Of a DNA stretch of 43,997 nucleotides, positions 32,134 to 39,758 are shown one piece after another; positions within the stretch are counted from its first letter, which is position 1, and each line of letters opens with the position of its first letter. Under the pieces are notes generated by a model, which was not told the origin of the DNA, searched no databases, and saw only the letters and a list, made by a program, of their open reading frames with translations. Location of the stretch: positions 1 through 43,997 of the forward strand of contig DASQWR010000039.1 in the NCBI GenBank assembly GCA_035640155.1, written 5' to 3'. The DNA is from JALYQB01 sp035640155 (GTDB lineage Bacteria; Actinomycetota; Actinomycetes; Mycobacteriales; Pseudonocardiaceae). A program made the translations under genes and the position numbers.

Positions 32134-34382
32134 CTGGCCGGAGCGGGCTCGGCCGGCGTCTCGTTCTCGGCCACCGGGACGAGGCTGATCTTGCCCCGGT
32201 TGTCGATGTCGGCGATCTCGACCTGCAGCTTGTCACCGACGTTGACCACGTCCTCGACCTTGCCGATGCGCTTGCCGCCGCCCAGCTTGGAGATGTGCAC
32301 CAGGCCGTCCTTGCCGGGCACCAGCGAGACGAACGCGCCGAACGCCGCGGTCTTCACCACGGTGCCGAGGAACCGCTCGCCGACCTTCGGCAGCTGCGGG
32401 TTCGCGATTGCGTTGATCATGTCGATGGCCGCGTCAGCCGACGGACCGTCCGCCGCCCCGACGTAGATGGTGCCGTCGTCCTCGATGGAGATGTCCGCAC
32501 CGGTCTGCTCGGTGATCGAGTTGATCATCTTGCCCTTGGGTCCAATCACCTCACCGATCTTGTCGACCGGTACCTTGACGGAGGTGACCCGCGGGGCGTA
32601 GGGGCTCATCTCGTCGGGGGCGTCGATCGCCTCGGCCATCACCTCGAGGATGGCCAACCGGGCGTCCCGGGCCTGGCTCAGCGCCCGGCCGAGGACGTCG
32701 GACGGGATGCCGTCGAGCTTGGTGTCCAGCTGCAGCGCGGTGACGAACGCGCTCGTGCCGGCGACCTTGAAGTCCATGTCGCCGAAGGCGTCCTCCGCGC
32801 CGAGGATGTCGGTCATCGCGACGAATCTTCTTTCGGGCTGCGTTCCCCCCGTGTCTACCTCGTCGGACACCAGCCCCATAGCGATTCCCGCGACCGGCGC
32901 CCGTAGCGGCACCCCGGCGTTGAGTAGTGACATGGTCGACGCGCACACCGAGCCCATCGAGGTGGAACCGTTGGAACCGAGCGCCTCGGAGACCTGCCGG
33001 ATCGCGTAGGGGAACTCCTCGCGGCTCGGCAGCACCGGGATCAGCGCGCGCTCGGCCAGCGCGCCGTGGCCGATCTCGCGCCGCTTCGGTGAACCGACCC
33101 GGCCGGTCTCCCCGGTCGAGTAGGGCGGGAAGTTGTAGTTGTGCATGTAGCGCTTGCGGGTCTCCGGACCCAGCGAGTCGATCTGCTGCTCCATCCGCAG
33201 CATGTTCAGCGTGGTGACCCCCAGGATCTGGGTCTCGCCGCGCTCGAACAGCGCCGAGCCGTGCGCCCGCGGGACCACCTCGACCTCGGCCGACAGCGGC
33301 CGGATGTCGGTGAGACCGCGCCCGTCGATGCGTACCTGCTCAGTGAGGATGCGCTTGCGGACCACGGACTTGGTGACTGAGCGGAACGCCGCGCCGACCT
33401 CCTTGGCCCGACCCTCGAACTGGTCACCGAGCTTCTCCAGGCAGGCCGCCTTGAGCTCGTCGACGCGGCTCTCGCGCTCGTGCTTGCCGGCAATAGTCAT
33501 GGCCTGCGCGAGGTCCTCGGCCACCGCGCCCTGCACCGCCTCCAGCACATCGGACTGGTATGCGGGGAACGTCGGGACGTCGATCCGCTCCCCGGTCGCC
33601 ACGTCGGCGAGCTGCTGCTGTGCCTCGCACAGGGTGCGCAGGAACGGCTTGGCGGCCTCGAGGCCCGCGGCCACTATCTCCTCGGTCGGGGCCTGTGCAC
33701 CGGCTGCCACGAGCTCGGTGGTCGCCGCCGTGGCCTCGGCCTCGACCATCATGATCGCGACGTCGGCGTCGGGTCCCGAGCCGACCACGCGACCCGCGAC
33801 CACCATGTCGAACACGGCGCGCTCGAGCTGCTCGTGGGTCGGGAACGCGATCCAGCTGCTCGGGCCGTCCTCCTGGCTGAGCAAAGCCATCCGCATCCCG
33901 CCGACCGGACCCGAGAACGGCAGGCCCGACAGCTGGGTGGAGAGCGAGGCCGCATTGATCGCCAGCACGTCATACGGGTCGTCCGGGTTCAGGCTCAGCA
34001 CGGTGACGACGACCTGCACCTCGTTGCGCAGGCCGTCGACGAACGACGGGCGCAGCGGGCGGTCGATCAGCCGGCAGGTGAGGATGGCATCGGTGGAAGG
34101 ACGGCCCTCGCGACGAAAGAACGAGCCGGGGATGCGGCCTGCGGCGTACATCCGTTCCTCGACGTCCACCGTGAGCGGGAAGAAGTCGAACTGGTCCTTG
34201 GGGTGCTTGCCGACCGTGGTGGCCGAGAGCAGCATGGTCTCGTCATCCAGGTAGGCGACGACGGAACCGGCGGCCTGCCGCGCGAGCCGCCCGGTCTCGA
34301 ACCGAACTGTGCGGGTGCCGTGGCTGCCGTTGTCGAGCACGGCGGTGGTCTCGTGCACGGTCTCGTCGGTGGCGTTCGTCAA
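32130..34382 (-). CDS. pnp: Polynucleotide phosphorylase (guanosine pentaphosphate synthetase in actinobacteria)
   Basis: Phosphorolytic 3'-5' exoribonuclease of 750 residues. Two RNase PH domains are seen (FRREGRPSTDAILTCRLIDR; then GETQILGVTTLNM and EALGSNGSTSMGSVC), a KH domain (KIGEVIGPKGKMINSI), and an S1 domain (GAFVSLVPGKDGLVHISKL). In Streptomyces the same protein makes pppGpp-type nucleotides. An ATG at 34403 has no ribosome site, while the TTG at 34382 has GGAGGAG five bases upstream; I favour TTG. Two hairpins lie between rpsO and pnp, as in other bacteria where RNase III controls pnp. Confidence 0.96.
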   Translation of the reverse strand: MTNATDETVHETTAVLDNGSHGTRTVRFETGRLARQAAGSVVAYLDDETMLLSATTVGKHPKDQFDFFPLTVDVEERMYAAGRIPGSFFRREGRPSTDAILTCRLIDRPLRPSFVDGLRNEVQVVVTVLSLNPDDPYDVLAINAASLSTQLSGLPFSGPVGGMRMALLSQEDGPSSWIAFPTHEQLERAVFDMVVAGRVVGSGPDADVAIMMVEAEATAATTELVAAGAQAPTEEIVAAGLEAAKPFLRTLCEAQQQLADVATGERIDVPTFPAYQSDVLEAVQGAVAEDLAQAMTIAGKHERESRVDELKAACLEKLGDQFEGRAKEVGAAFRSVTKSVVRKRILTEQVRIDGRGLTDIRPLSAEVEVVPRAHGSALFERGETQILGVTTLNMLRMEQQIDSLGPETRKRYMHNYNFPPYSTGETGRVGSPKRREIGHGALAERALIPVLPSREEFPYAIRQVSEALGSNGSTSMGSVCASTMSLLNAGVPLRAPVAGIAMGLVSDEVDTGGTQPERRFVAMTDILGAEDAFGDMDFKVAGTSAFVTALQLDTKLDGIPSDVLGRALSQARDARLAILEVMAEAIDAPDEMSPYAPRVTSVKVPVDKIGEVIGPKGKMINSITEQTGADISIEDDGTIYVGAADGPSADAAIDMINAIANPQLPKVGERFLGTVVKTAAFGAFVSLVPGKDGLVHISKLGGGKRIGKVEDVVNVGDKLQVEIADIDNRGKISLVPVAENETPAEPAPAS

Positions 34383-34458
34383 GAATTCTCCTCCTCGCAC
34401 CATGGGCCGGGGGACGGCACCGGCGCGGGGCAGGCACGACGGCCGGTCTTCGATCGAA

Positions 34459-34489
34459 GCGCCCGGGCACGGGAGGTGATCCCGGGCGC
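34459..34489 (-). promoter_or_regulatory. Hairpin upstream of pnp
   Basis: Perfect 9-bp arms GCGCCCGGG (34459-34467) and CCCGGGCGC (34481-34489) with a 13-nt loop, in the rpsO-pnp gap. A 12-bp palindrome CTTCGATCGAAG abuts it. No T-tract follows, so it is more likely an RNA processing or stability element than a terminator. Confidence 0.55.
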
Positions 34490-34528
34490 CACTACCGAGG
34501 ACCGGAGGCGACGGCCTCGACGTCGGTG

Positions 34529-34549
34529 ATCGCGCGGCCCGCGCGCGAT
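34529..34549 (-). promoter_or_regulatory. Second hairpin in the rpsO-pnp gap
   Basis: Arms ATCGCGCG and CGCGCGAT, perfectly paired 8 bp with a five-base loop, 44 bp after the rpsO stop. Together with the hairpin nearer pnp it resembles the rpsO-pnp intergenic structures that RNase III cuts in Escherichia coli and Streptomyces. Confidence 0.55.
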
Positions 34550-34592
34550 GATGTGTAGTTGTGGTGCCGCGACCCCGGGTCAGCGGCGTGGC

Positions 34593-34862
34593 TCAGCGGC
34601 GCAGGCCGAGTCGCTCGATGAGCGACCGGTACCGCGCGATGTCCACCTTCGCCAGGTACTTCAGCAGGTTCCGGCGGCGCCCGACCATCAGCAGCAGGCC
34701 GCGACGGGAGTGGTGGTCATGCTTGTGCTGTTTCAGGTGCTCCGTGAGATCCTTGATCCGCTTCGTCAGCAGGGCCACCTGCGCCTCGGGGGACCCGGTG
34801 TCCCCCTCGCGGAGCCCGTACTCGGACAGGATCTCGGTCTTCTCGGCAGTGGACAGCGCCAC
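34593..34862 (-). CDS. rpsO: 30S ribosomal protein S15
   Basis: 89 residues, the normal S15 length. ALSTAEKTEILSEYGL at the start, GSPEAQVALLTKRIKDLTEH in the middle and HDHHSRRGLLLMVGRRRNLL after it are the conserved S15 blocks that bind 16S rRNA h20-h22. GTG start with GAGGAG about 11 bases upstream. It precedes pnp as in most bacteria. In related genomes ribF lies directly upstream; here a 3 kb accessory island separates them. Confidence 0.97.
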   Translation of the reverse strand: MALSTAEKTEILSEYGLREGDTGSPEAQVALLTKRIKDLTEHLKQHKHDHHSRRGLLLMVGRRRNLLKYLAKVDIARYRSLIERLGLRR

Positions 34863-35121
34863 AGGTCAATCGTCTCCTCAAGGTTGTACCGTGCAGGGCC
34901 GGACGTCCTCGCTTCAGGATGCCCTCGCTCGCCGCGCACGACGCCGGTGACTCCCGTCAGGCACGAACTGTCCCCGGACTTGACGTTACGGTGGCGGCCG
35001 CCACGGACTGCAGCCACACCCATTACTTGCCATTCTGCGTTCAAGTTACCAGTCCGGCCCGTGTCGTCTCTGTGCAGCCTGGCAGCTCGGACGCGGGAGC
35101 CGAAGTTGCCCGCAACCCGGT

Positions 35122-35278
35122 TCAGGACGCCACCGGATCGAAGAACCGCATACCAGGGAAGCGCGCGAAGCCGCGATCCGCGGTGGCGATGCGACAGCCG
35201 TGCACCCGGACCAGCGCGGCGAGCAACCGTCTCCCAGCGAAAGGCGTACACCAGAACGTTGACGTCGGGCAGGATCAC
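35122..35278 (-). pseudogene. VapC (PIN-domain) toxin with an internal deletion
   Basis: The frame starting with the GTG at 35278 reads VILPDVNVLVYAFRWETV, the classical PIN start with the first catalytic Asp. It then loses sense. A different frame picks up LLAALVRVHGCRIATADRGF, then ARFPGMRFFDPVAS and a stop at 35122, the classical PIN end. About 80 central residues are therefore deleted out of frame (157 bp total, not a multiple of three). The gene is dead. The start overlaps the stop of the antitoxin remnant (GTGA). Confidence 0.75.
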
Positions 35279-35358
35279 GTGGCCCGGCTCTCGTCGAGCA
35301 CCGCCCAGACCGCGTCGCGGTCGGGCAGGTCGAACAGCACCCGCCCGCCAGGCCAATC
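35275..35358 (-). pseudogene. VapB-type antitoxin, C-terminal remnant
   Basis: Directly upstream of, and overlapping by four bases, the dead vapC, one frame ends GGRVLFDLPDRDAVWAVLDE then SRAT. This looks like the toxin-binding tail of a VapB antitoxin. The DNA-binding N-terminal half is absent; upstream lies the start region of the divergent lipid-kinase gene. Confidence 0.5.
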
Positions 35359-35424
35359 TGGCGCAGAGTGTCGGCGAGGACCAGGTGAGGTTGGTGGTCG
35401 GGGTGGGTAGGGCACGATCATGCT

Positions 35425-36276
35425 GTGTTGATTGCCCTCGTTGCGAACACCCGGTCGGGCGGTTCGACCGATCCCCACAAGATCGCCGCACTGCTCGAGC
35501 GGGGCGATGCCCGGGTCCAGTTGGTGCCCCTCGACGAGCTGGAGGGGGCCGGCTCGCTCCCCGCGGATACCGACCGGCTGGTGGTCGCCGGTGGGGACGG
35601 CTCGATCGGGGTGGCCGCCGATGCCGCACGCGAGGCTGGGATCCCGCTGGCTGTGGTCCCCACCGGCACTGCCAACGACTTCGCCCGGACGCTGGGCCTT
35701 CCCGAGGACCTCGAGCGGGCCTGCGGGCTGGCCGCCGACCCAGCGGCCGCCGTCCGACGCAGTGAGATCGGCCGGGTAGGCGAGCGTCCGTTCGTCAACG
35801 CCGCGGCCGCCGGGCTCTCCGCCGTCGCGAGCCGGCTCGCCGAGCCGCACAAGCCCCGGTTGGGCCCGCTCGCCTACGCGGTGGGTGCCCTGCGGGCCGG
35901 TCTCACCGCGCCCACCCTGCCCTGCCGGGTGCGTTGCGACGGTCGGGAGTGCTTCACCGGGGACGTGTGGCAGGTCGTGATCGGCGTCACCGGCGCGTTC
36001 GGCTATGGATCGCGGATCGGGGGCACCCAACGTGACGACGGACGCCTTGACGTTGCCGTGGTGCCCGCCGGGACCCGGGTAGGGCTGGTGCGCCGGGCGT
36101 ACGGCATGCGTCGCGGGCGGCTGACCGGGCAGCGCGACGTCAGCCACCACCGCGGCCGGTTGATCGAGGTCGAGCTGCCACCGGGCAACCCGTTCAACGT
36201 CGACGGGGACGTGCGGGAGTGCGACCCAGCACGGTTCGAACTGATGGCGGGCGGCGTACAGGTGGTGGTGCCGTGA
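35425..36276 (+). CDS. Diacylglycerol kinase-catalytic-domain protein
   Basis: 283-residue lipid or sphingosine kinase-like protein. The ATP site VVAGGDGSIGVAADAA (GGDGS) lies near residue 55; VPTGTANDFARTLGLP near residue 83 is the second conserved block. The C-terminal beta-sandwich ends in FNVDGDVRECDP, where the family usually has a D-G-E; here it is D-G-D. It would phosphorylate diacylglycerol or a similar lipid. Start GTG 35425 or TTG 35428; the latter gives MIALVANTRSGG, closer to family starts, and has GATCAT six bases upstream. Flanked by toxin-antitoxin genes. Confidence 0.85.
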   Translation: MLIALVANTRSGGSTDPHKIAALLERGDARVQLVPLDELEGAGSLPADTDRLVVAGGDGSIGVAADAAREAGIPLAVVPTGTANDFARTLGLPEDLERACGLAADPAAAVRRSEIGRVGERPFVNAAAAGLSAVASRLAEPHKPRLGPLAYAVGALRAGLTAPTLPCRVRCDGRECFTGDVWQVVIGVTGAFGYGSRIGGTQRDDGRLDVAVVPAGTRVGLVRRAYGMRRGRLTGQRDVSHHRGRLIEVELPPGNPFNVDGDVRECDPARFELMAGGVQVVVP

Positions 36277-36341
36277 GACCAAAGACCATCAGGACGACCG
36301 TTATCGGCCTCCCACTGATCACTGGAATGTTCACCCTCACG

Positions 36342-36354
36342 CTGGCAACGCCAG
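36342..36354. promoter_or_regulatory. Inverted repeat CTGGC-AAC-GCCAG, candidate VapB operator
   Basis: A perfect 5-3-5 palindrome ends six bases before the -10 box of vapB. RHH antitoxins usually bind such palindromes in their own promoter, alone and with the toxin. Confidence 0.5.
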
Positions 36355-36360
36355 GTGATG

Positions 36361-36372
36361 TATAGTGGCGCT
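36361..36372 (+). promoter_or_regulatory. -10 box six bases before vapB; candidate leaderless promoter
   Basis: TATAGT (five of six to TATAAT) at 36361-36366, then exactly six bases and the ATG at 36373. No ribosome site lies in range. The -35 is unclear. Confidence 0.6.
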
Positions 36373-36633
36373 ATGCATCGAACCCAGATCTACCTGGACG
36401 ATGAGGAGGCAGGTCTCCTTGGCCGGGCGGCGGTGCGGACCGGCGCGTCTCGCTCCGAGCTGATCCGGAGAGCGATCCGCGCGCAGTACGGCGCCCAGAC
36501 AGCGGAGACACGTCTCGCTGGGCTTCGAGCCTCTGCCGGGGCATGGCGGGATCGGTCAGACACCGGCGCTGAGTATGTCGAGAATGTGCGGACAGACCTC
36601 AACGAGCGATTCGAACAGATCGGGCCTCATTGA
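36373..36633 (+). CDS. vapB: VapB-like ribbon-helix-helix antitoxin
   Basis: 86 residues. The first 45 form a CopG/RHH DNA-binding unit: HRTQIYLDDEEAGLLGRAAV, then GASRSELIRRAIRAQYG. The remaining part is a charged tail that would wrap the toxin (WRDRSDTGAEYVENVRTDLN). ATG 36373 is chosen over the ATG at 36355 because it gives the canonical start and fits the -10 box. The TGA overlaps the vapC start (TTGA). The pair forms a complete type II module in the rpsO-ribF island. Confidence 0.85.
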   Translation: MHRTQIYLDDEEAGLLGRAAVRTGASRSELIRRAIRAQYGAQTAETRLAGLRASAGAWRDRSDTGAEYVENVRTDLNERFEQIGPH

Positions 36634-37016
36634 AGCTGCTCGACACGTCGGTGGTCGTCGACCACCTCAGGGGGTACCACCGAGCCACCGCGCTGCTGGA
36701 AGATCTGGTCCGATCCGAAGACACCATGGTCGCCAGCGAACTCACCCGCTTCGAACTGCTGGCGGGAGTCCGTCGAAACGAGCTAGCAGACTTGGAGGGC
36801 TTCTTCCTAGTGGTGGACTGGGTCCCGGTGACCGAGGACATCGCCCGCCATGCCGGCGCGTACGCCCAGTCGTACCGACGAAGCCACCCGGGGATCGGGG
36901 CTGCCGACTACCTGATCGCTGGCACGTCATCCGCGCTGGGGACGGATCTACTCACGGTGAACGTACGGCACTTTCCTATGTTCAACGGTCTCCAAGCGCC
37001 ATACCCGTACGCATGA
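36630..37016 (+). CDS. vapC: VapC PIN-domain ribonuclease toxin
   Basis: 128 residues with an intact PIN active site: LLDTSVVVDHLRG near residue 4 (first Asp), LTRFELLAGVRR near residue 41 (Glu), GAADYLIAGTSSALG near residue 92 (Asp), and NVRHFPMF near the end. VapC toxins cut tRNA or rRNA unless bound by VapB. It starts with TTG at 36630, coupled to vapB. In contrast with the two broken PIN genes in the window, no damage is visible here. Confidence 0.88.
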   Translation: MKLLDTSVVVDHLRGYHRATALLEDLVRSEDTMVASELTRFELLAGVRRNELADLEGFFLVVDWVPVTEDIARHAGAYAQSYRRSHPGIGAADYLIAGTSSALGTDLLTVNVRHFPMFNGLQAPYPYA

Positions 37017-37076
37017 GAGCGTTCGACGTCGGGCAGACCGCTGCGCCAGCAGGAACCTGCAAGCTGCCGCCGCGGA

Positions 37077-37300
37077 TCACCGCTCCAGCCAGAAGTCGAG
37101 CAGCTGCGCGTCGCCGAGGACCTCGATACCGTCGCTGTCGGTGGGCCGCCACCGGTAGACGATCAGCAGCAGGTCGGTCAGCGGCCGCGCACTACGACGG
37201 CGGCCTTCTCGTGCGCGCGGCGCCAGGGCAATGGCGTCGCGGTGAGGTCGATCAGCCACTCTGCGCCCGCCTCCGCTGTCAGCCGCCTCTGCTGTCCCCC
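37077..37300 (-). pseudogene. Frameshifted and truncated partner of the XRE gene
   Basis: Two frames each carry half of one protein: the first reads AGAEWLIDLTATPLPWRRAH and EKAAVVVRGR then a stop; the next frame continues PLTDLLLIVYRWRPTDSDGI and EVLGDAQLLDFWLER to the stop at 37077. The N-terminus is missing, since the readable part begins at the end of the upstream regulator gene. I do not know the family. It looks like the remains of a small gene that followed the XRE regulator, broken by a one-base shift near 37190. Confidence 0.5.
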
Positions 37301-37779
37301 GCGGCACGCCGAAGCAACTCCGCCAGCATCGGGAAGGGGCCGTCGAGGATGCCCGCTGCGGCCATCAGCTCACGCGGCGGAACCACCGTGCGCAGGCCCG
37401 ACAGCAGCGTCTCGTCGGCGTGCTCCTCCACCGGGAGGGTCTCCCGGCCGACGGTGGGCCGGCCGACGGTGGGGCGGGAGTCGCGCACCTCCTCGAGAGC
37501 CCGCCGGATGCCGGCGGGGTCACCGGAGGCGACGCCCGGGGTGAGGACGCGGCGCTCCAGCATCACCATCCGGGCGAGCACCGCGGGGTTGCCGATCTTG
37601 CCCCGGCGTCCGCTCATCAGCTGGCTCAGCATGGGGGGGCTCAGCCCGAGCACCTCGGCCAGCTGTGCCTGCGAGACGTCGAAAGCGACGACGAGCCGGC
37701 GCACCCGGTCACCGAGGGGCTCCCCGTACCACTCACGCTGCTGGGCGACGTTGCGCTGGACGGTTGCCTGCTTCTCCAC
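37279..37779 (-). CDS. XRE-family helix-turn-helix regulator
   Basis: 166 residues. The helix-turn-helix spans about residues 22-55: RVRRLVVAFDVSQAQLAEVL, then LSPPMLSQLMSGRRGKIGNP. The rest is helical, with AVLARMVMLERRVLTPGVAS and a Pro/Val linker containing a tandem GRPTV. Target genes are unknown. The GTG at 37779 has GAGAGGGGG seven bases upstream; the frame extends to 37857 without similarity. It lies 90 bp after ribF on the same strand, followed by a broken partner. Orthologues are widespread in actinobacteria as far as I can recall, but undescribed. Confidence 0.8.
   Translation of the reverse strand: MEKQATVQRNVAQQREWYGEPLGDRVRRLVVAFDVSQAQLAEVLGLSPPMLSQLMSGRRGKIGNPAVLARMVMLERRVLTPGVASGDPAGIRRALEEVRDSRPTVGRPTVGRETLPVEEHADETLLSGLRTVVPPRELMAAAGILDGPFPMLAELLRRAAGDSRGG
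37445..37474. repeat. Two tandem 15-bp units in the XRE gene
   Basis: CGGCCGACGGTGGGC and CGGCCGACGGTGGGG are adjacent and in frame, encoding the doubled GRPTV in the linker of the regulator. Confidence 0.8.
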
Positions 37780-37868
37780 CCGCGGACCCCCTCTCGACTT
37801 TCCCGCCGGTGCCGCATCCTGCCAGCCCGACGGTGTTCCGGGTGCCGAACGCCGCAAGTCGGCCGCAC

Positions 37869-38801
37869 TCAGTTCGCGTCGTGCAGCACCGCCCGCGTGC
37901 GCGCCACGTCGTCGTCCATCTGGGTCACCAGCTCCGCGGTCGACTCGAACCGCTCCATACCTCGCAGCCGGGACACGAAGTCCAGGGCCACCTGCTCCCC
38001 GTAGAGGTCCTCGTCGAGGTCGAGCACGAACGCCTCGACGCGGCGCTCCCGCCCGGAGAACGTCGGGTTGGTGCCCACCGACACCGCGGCGGCAAGCTCC
38101 CTGCCCCGGTGCACGAAGCGGCAGGCGTACACGCCGTCGGCGGGGATCGCCGAGTAGCGCGGCGTGGAGAGGTTCGCCGTGGGGTAGCCGAGTTCGCTGC
38201 CGCGCCGGTCACCCCGCACCACGATGCCCTCGACCCGATGTGGACGTCCGAGCGCCGCCGCCGCCGCTGCGACGTCCCCCGCGTCGATACAGGACCGGAT
38301 GTAGGTGGAGGAAAAGGTGACCTCGCCCTGCGAGAGCAGATCTGCGCCCTCGGTGGTGAACCCGAACCGGCGGCCCAGGGTGCACAGCAGGTCGACGTCG
38401 CCGGCGGCCTTGTGCCCGAAGGTGAAGTTCTCACCCACCACCACGGTCGCCACGTGCAGCCGCTCCACCAGCAGCTCGTGCACGAACTCGGCCGGCGGCA
38501 TGCGGGAGAGCTCGACGGTGAACGGCAGCACGCAGAACACGTCCACGCCGAGCTGCTCGGCCAGCTCCGCGCGTCGGCGCAGGGTGGTCAGCTGCGCCGG
38601 GTGGCTACCCGGCCGGACCACCTCCGACGGGTGCGGGTCGAAGGTGAGCAGCACCGCGGGCACGTCCAGCTCCCGCGCCCGCTGCACAGCCCGGCTGATC
38701 AGCTGCGCGTGACCGCGGTGCACCCCGTCGAACACGCCGATGGTCACCACGCTGCGGCCCCAGCCGCCCGGCGTCGGATCCAGTCCCCGCCAGCGCTGCA
38801 C
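37869..38801 (-). CDS. ribF: Bifunctional riboflavin kinase/FAD synthetase
   Basis: 310 residues. The N-terminal FMN adenylyltransferase domain shows VVTIGVFDGVHRGHAQLI (HxGH-type) and FTFGHKAAGDVDLL; the C-terminal riboflavin kinase domain shows GSELGYPTANL near residue 205 and GVYACRF. It makes FMN and FAD for flavoenzymes such as ThyX. The GTG at 38801 gives MQRWRGLDPTP. It follows truB after 28 bp, the usual order; rpsO, normally next, is displaced. Confidence 0.96.
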   Translation of the reverse strand: MQRWRGLDPTPGGWGRSVVTIGVFDGVHRGHAQLISRAVQRARELDVPAVLLTFDPHPSEVVRPGSHPAQLTTLRRRAELAEQLGVDVFCVLPFTVELSRMPPAEFVHELLVERLHVATVVVGENFTFGHKAAGDVDLLCTLGRRFGFTTEGADLLSQGEVTFSSTYIRSCIDAGDVAAAAAALGRPHRVEGIVVRGDRRGSELGYPTANLSTPRYSAIPADGVYACRFVHRGRELAAAVSVGTNPTFSGRERRVEAFVLDLDEDLYGEQVALDFVSRLRGMERFESTAELVTQMDDDVARTRAVLHDAN

Positions 38802-38829
38802 CCGTGCACGCTAGCGCGTGGCGCCAGCC

Positions 38830-39738
38830 TCAGCCGGCCGGACGCAGCACCAGCACCGGCGCGGCGCGGCCCTCGCGCTCGTCGAGCAACGCGACCGTCC
38901 GGCCATCGGGGTCCACCGCTGCGTAGGTACCCGCCATCCCGATGGGGTCCAGCCGCCCGCCGTGTGCCAGGGCCCTCGCCTGGTCCCGGTCCACCTCCCG
39001 GCAGCGGAACGCCGCGACGACCGCTGCGTCGAGGTCCAGCGAGAGCTGTGGGTTCTCCGCGAGCTGGTCCAGCGTGCGGGCCTTCGCCAGCCCGAACGGC
39101 CCGACCCGGGTGCGCCGCAGCGCCGCCAGGTGCCCGCCCACTCCGAGCGCGGCCCCGAGATCGCGAGCCAGGGCGCGGACGTAGGTGCCAGAGGAGCACT
39201 CCACGAGCACGTCGAGGTCGGTCACCGCCGAGCCCCGGCGCGTCGACAGCAGGTCGAACCGGGACACCGTCACCGGGCGCGCGGCCAGCTCCACGCCCTC
39301 CCCCGCGCGGGCGAGTTCGTACGCTCGCCTGCCGGCGACCTTCACCGCGCTCACCGCGCTCGGTACCTGCTGGATGTCGCCGGTAAGGGCCGCGATCCCG
39401 GCCCGCAGGTCAGTCTCACGGAGACCGGACGCGTCGGCACCCCCGAGCGGCACGCCCTCCGCGTCGTCGGTGCTCGTGACACCGCCGAGTCGGATCGTCG
39501 CGAGATAGGCCTTGGTGTCGAGCGCGAGGTGGCCGAGCAGCTTGGTCGCCCGCTCGACCCCGCAGACGAGCACACCGGTGGCCATCGGGTCGAGCGTGCC
39601 GGCGTGGCCGATGCGGCGAGTGCCCAGCAGGCGGCGCAGCCGGGACACCACGTCGTGGGAGGTCATCCCCGCCGGCTTGTCCACGACGACGAGACCGGGC
39701 GGGACGGCAGCGGCAGGCGGGACGGCAGCGGCGGGCAC
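38830..39738 (-). CDS. truB: tRNA pseudouridine-55 synthase
   Basis: 302 residues. The catalytic Asp is in RRIGHAGTLDPMATGVLVCG near residue 50; GLVVVDKPAGMTSHDVV precedes it and the C-terminal PUA-like region ends in VLVLRPAG. It isomerises U55 in the T-loop of tRNA. The GTG at 39738 has AGGA nine bases upstream. The first 15 residues include an 18-bp in-frame duplication (AAAVPP twice). It lies 20 bp after nrnA. Confidence 0.95.
   Translation of the reverse strand: MPAAAVPPAAAVPPGLVVVDKPAGMTSHDVVSRLRRLLGTRRIGHAGTLDPMATGVLVCGVERATKLLGHLALDTKAYLATIRLGGVTSTDDAEGVPLGGADASGLRETDLRAGIAALTGDIQQVPSAVSAVKVAGRRAYELARAGEGVELAARPVTVSRFDLLSTRRGSAVTDLDVLVECSSGTYVRALARDLGAALGVGGHLAALRRTRVGPFGLAKARTLDQLAENPQLSLDLDAAVVAAFRCREVDRDQARALAHGGRLDPIGMAGTYAAVDPDGRTVALLDEREGRAAPVLVLRPAG
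39698..39733. repeat. 18-bp tandem duplication at the start of truB
   Basis: GGCGGGACGGCAGCGGC followed by one base is repeated directly (39698-39715 and 39716-39733). It is in frame and duplicates AAAVPP in the poorly conserved N-terminus. Confidence 0.8.
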
Positions 39739-39758
39739 GGCGTCAGATCCTGCAAGCG

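Noticed and set aside
35425..36276. Lipid-kinase gene as part of the toxin-antitoxin systems
   Set aside because: No overlap or shared operator with its neighbours; it has its own start region and a complete kinase domain.
36373..37016. vapBC as a new toxin-antitoxin type
   Set aside because: RHH antitoxin plus PIN toxin is a standard type II pair with all catalytic residues.
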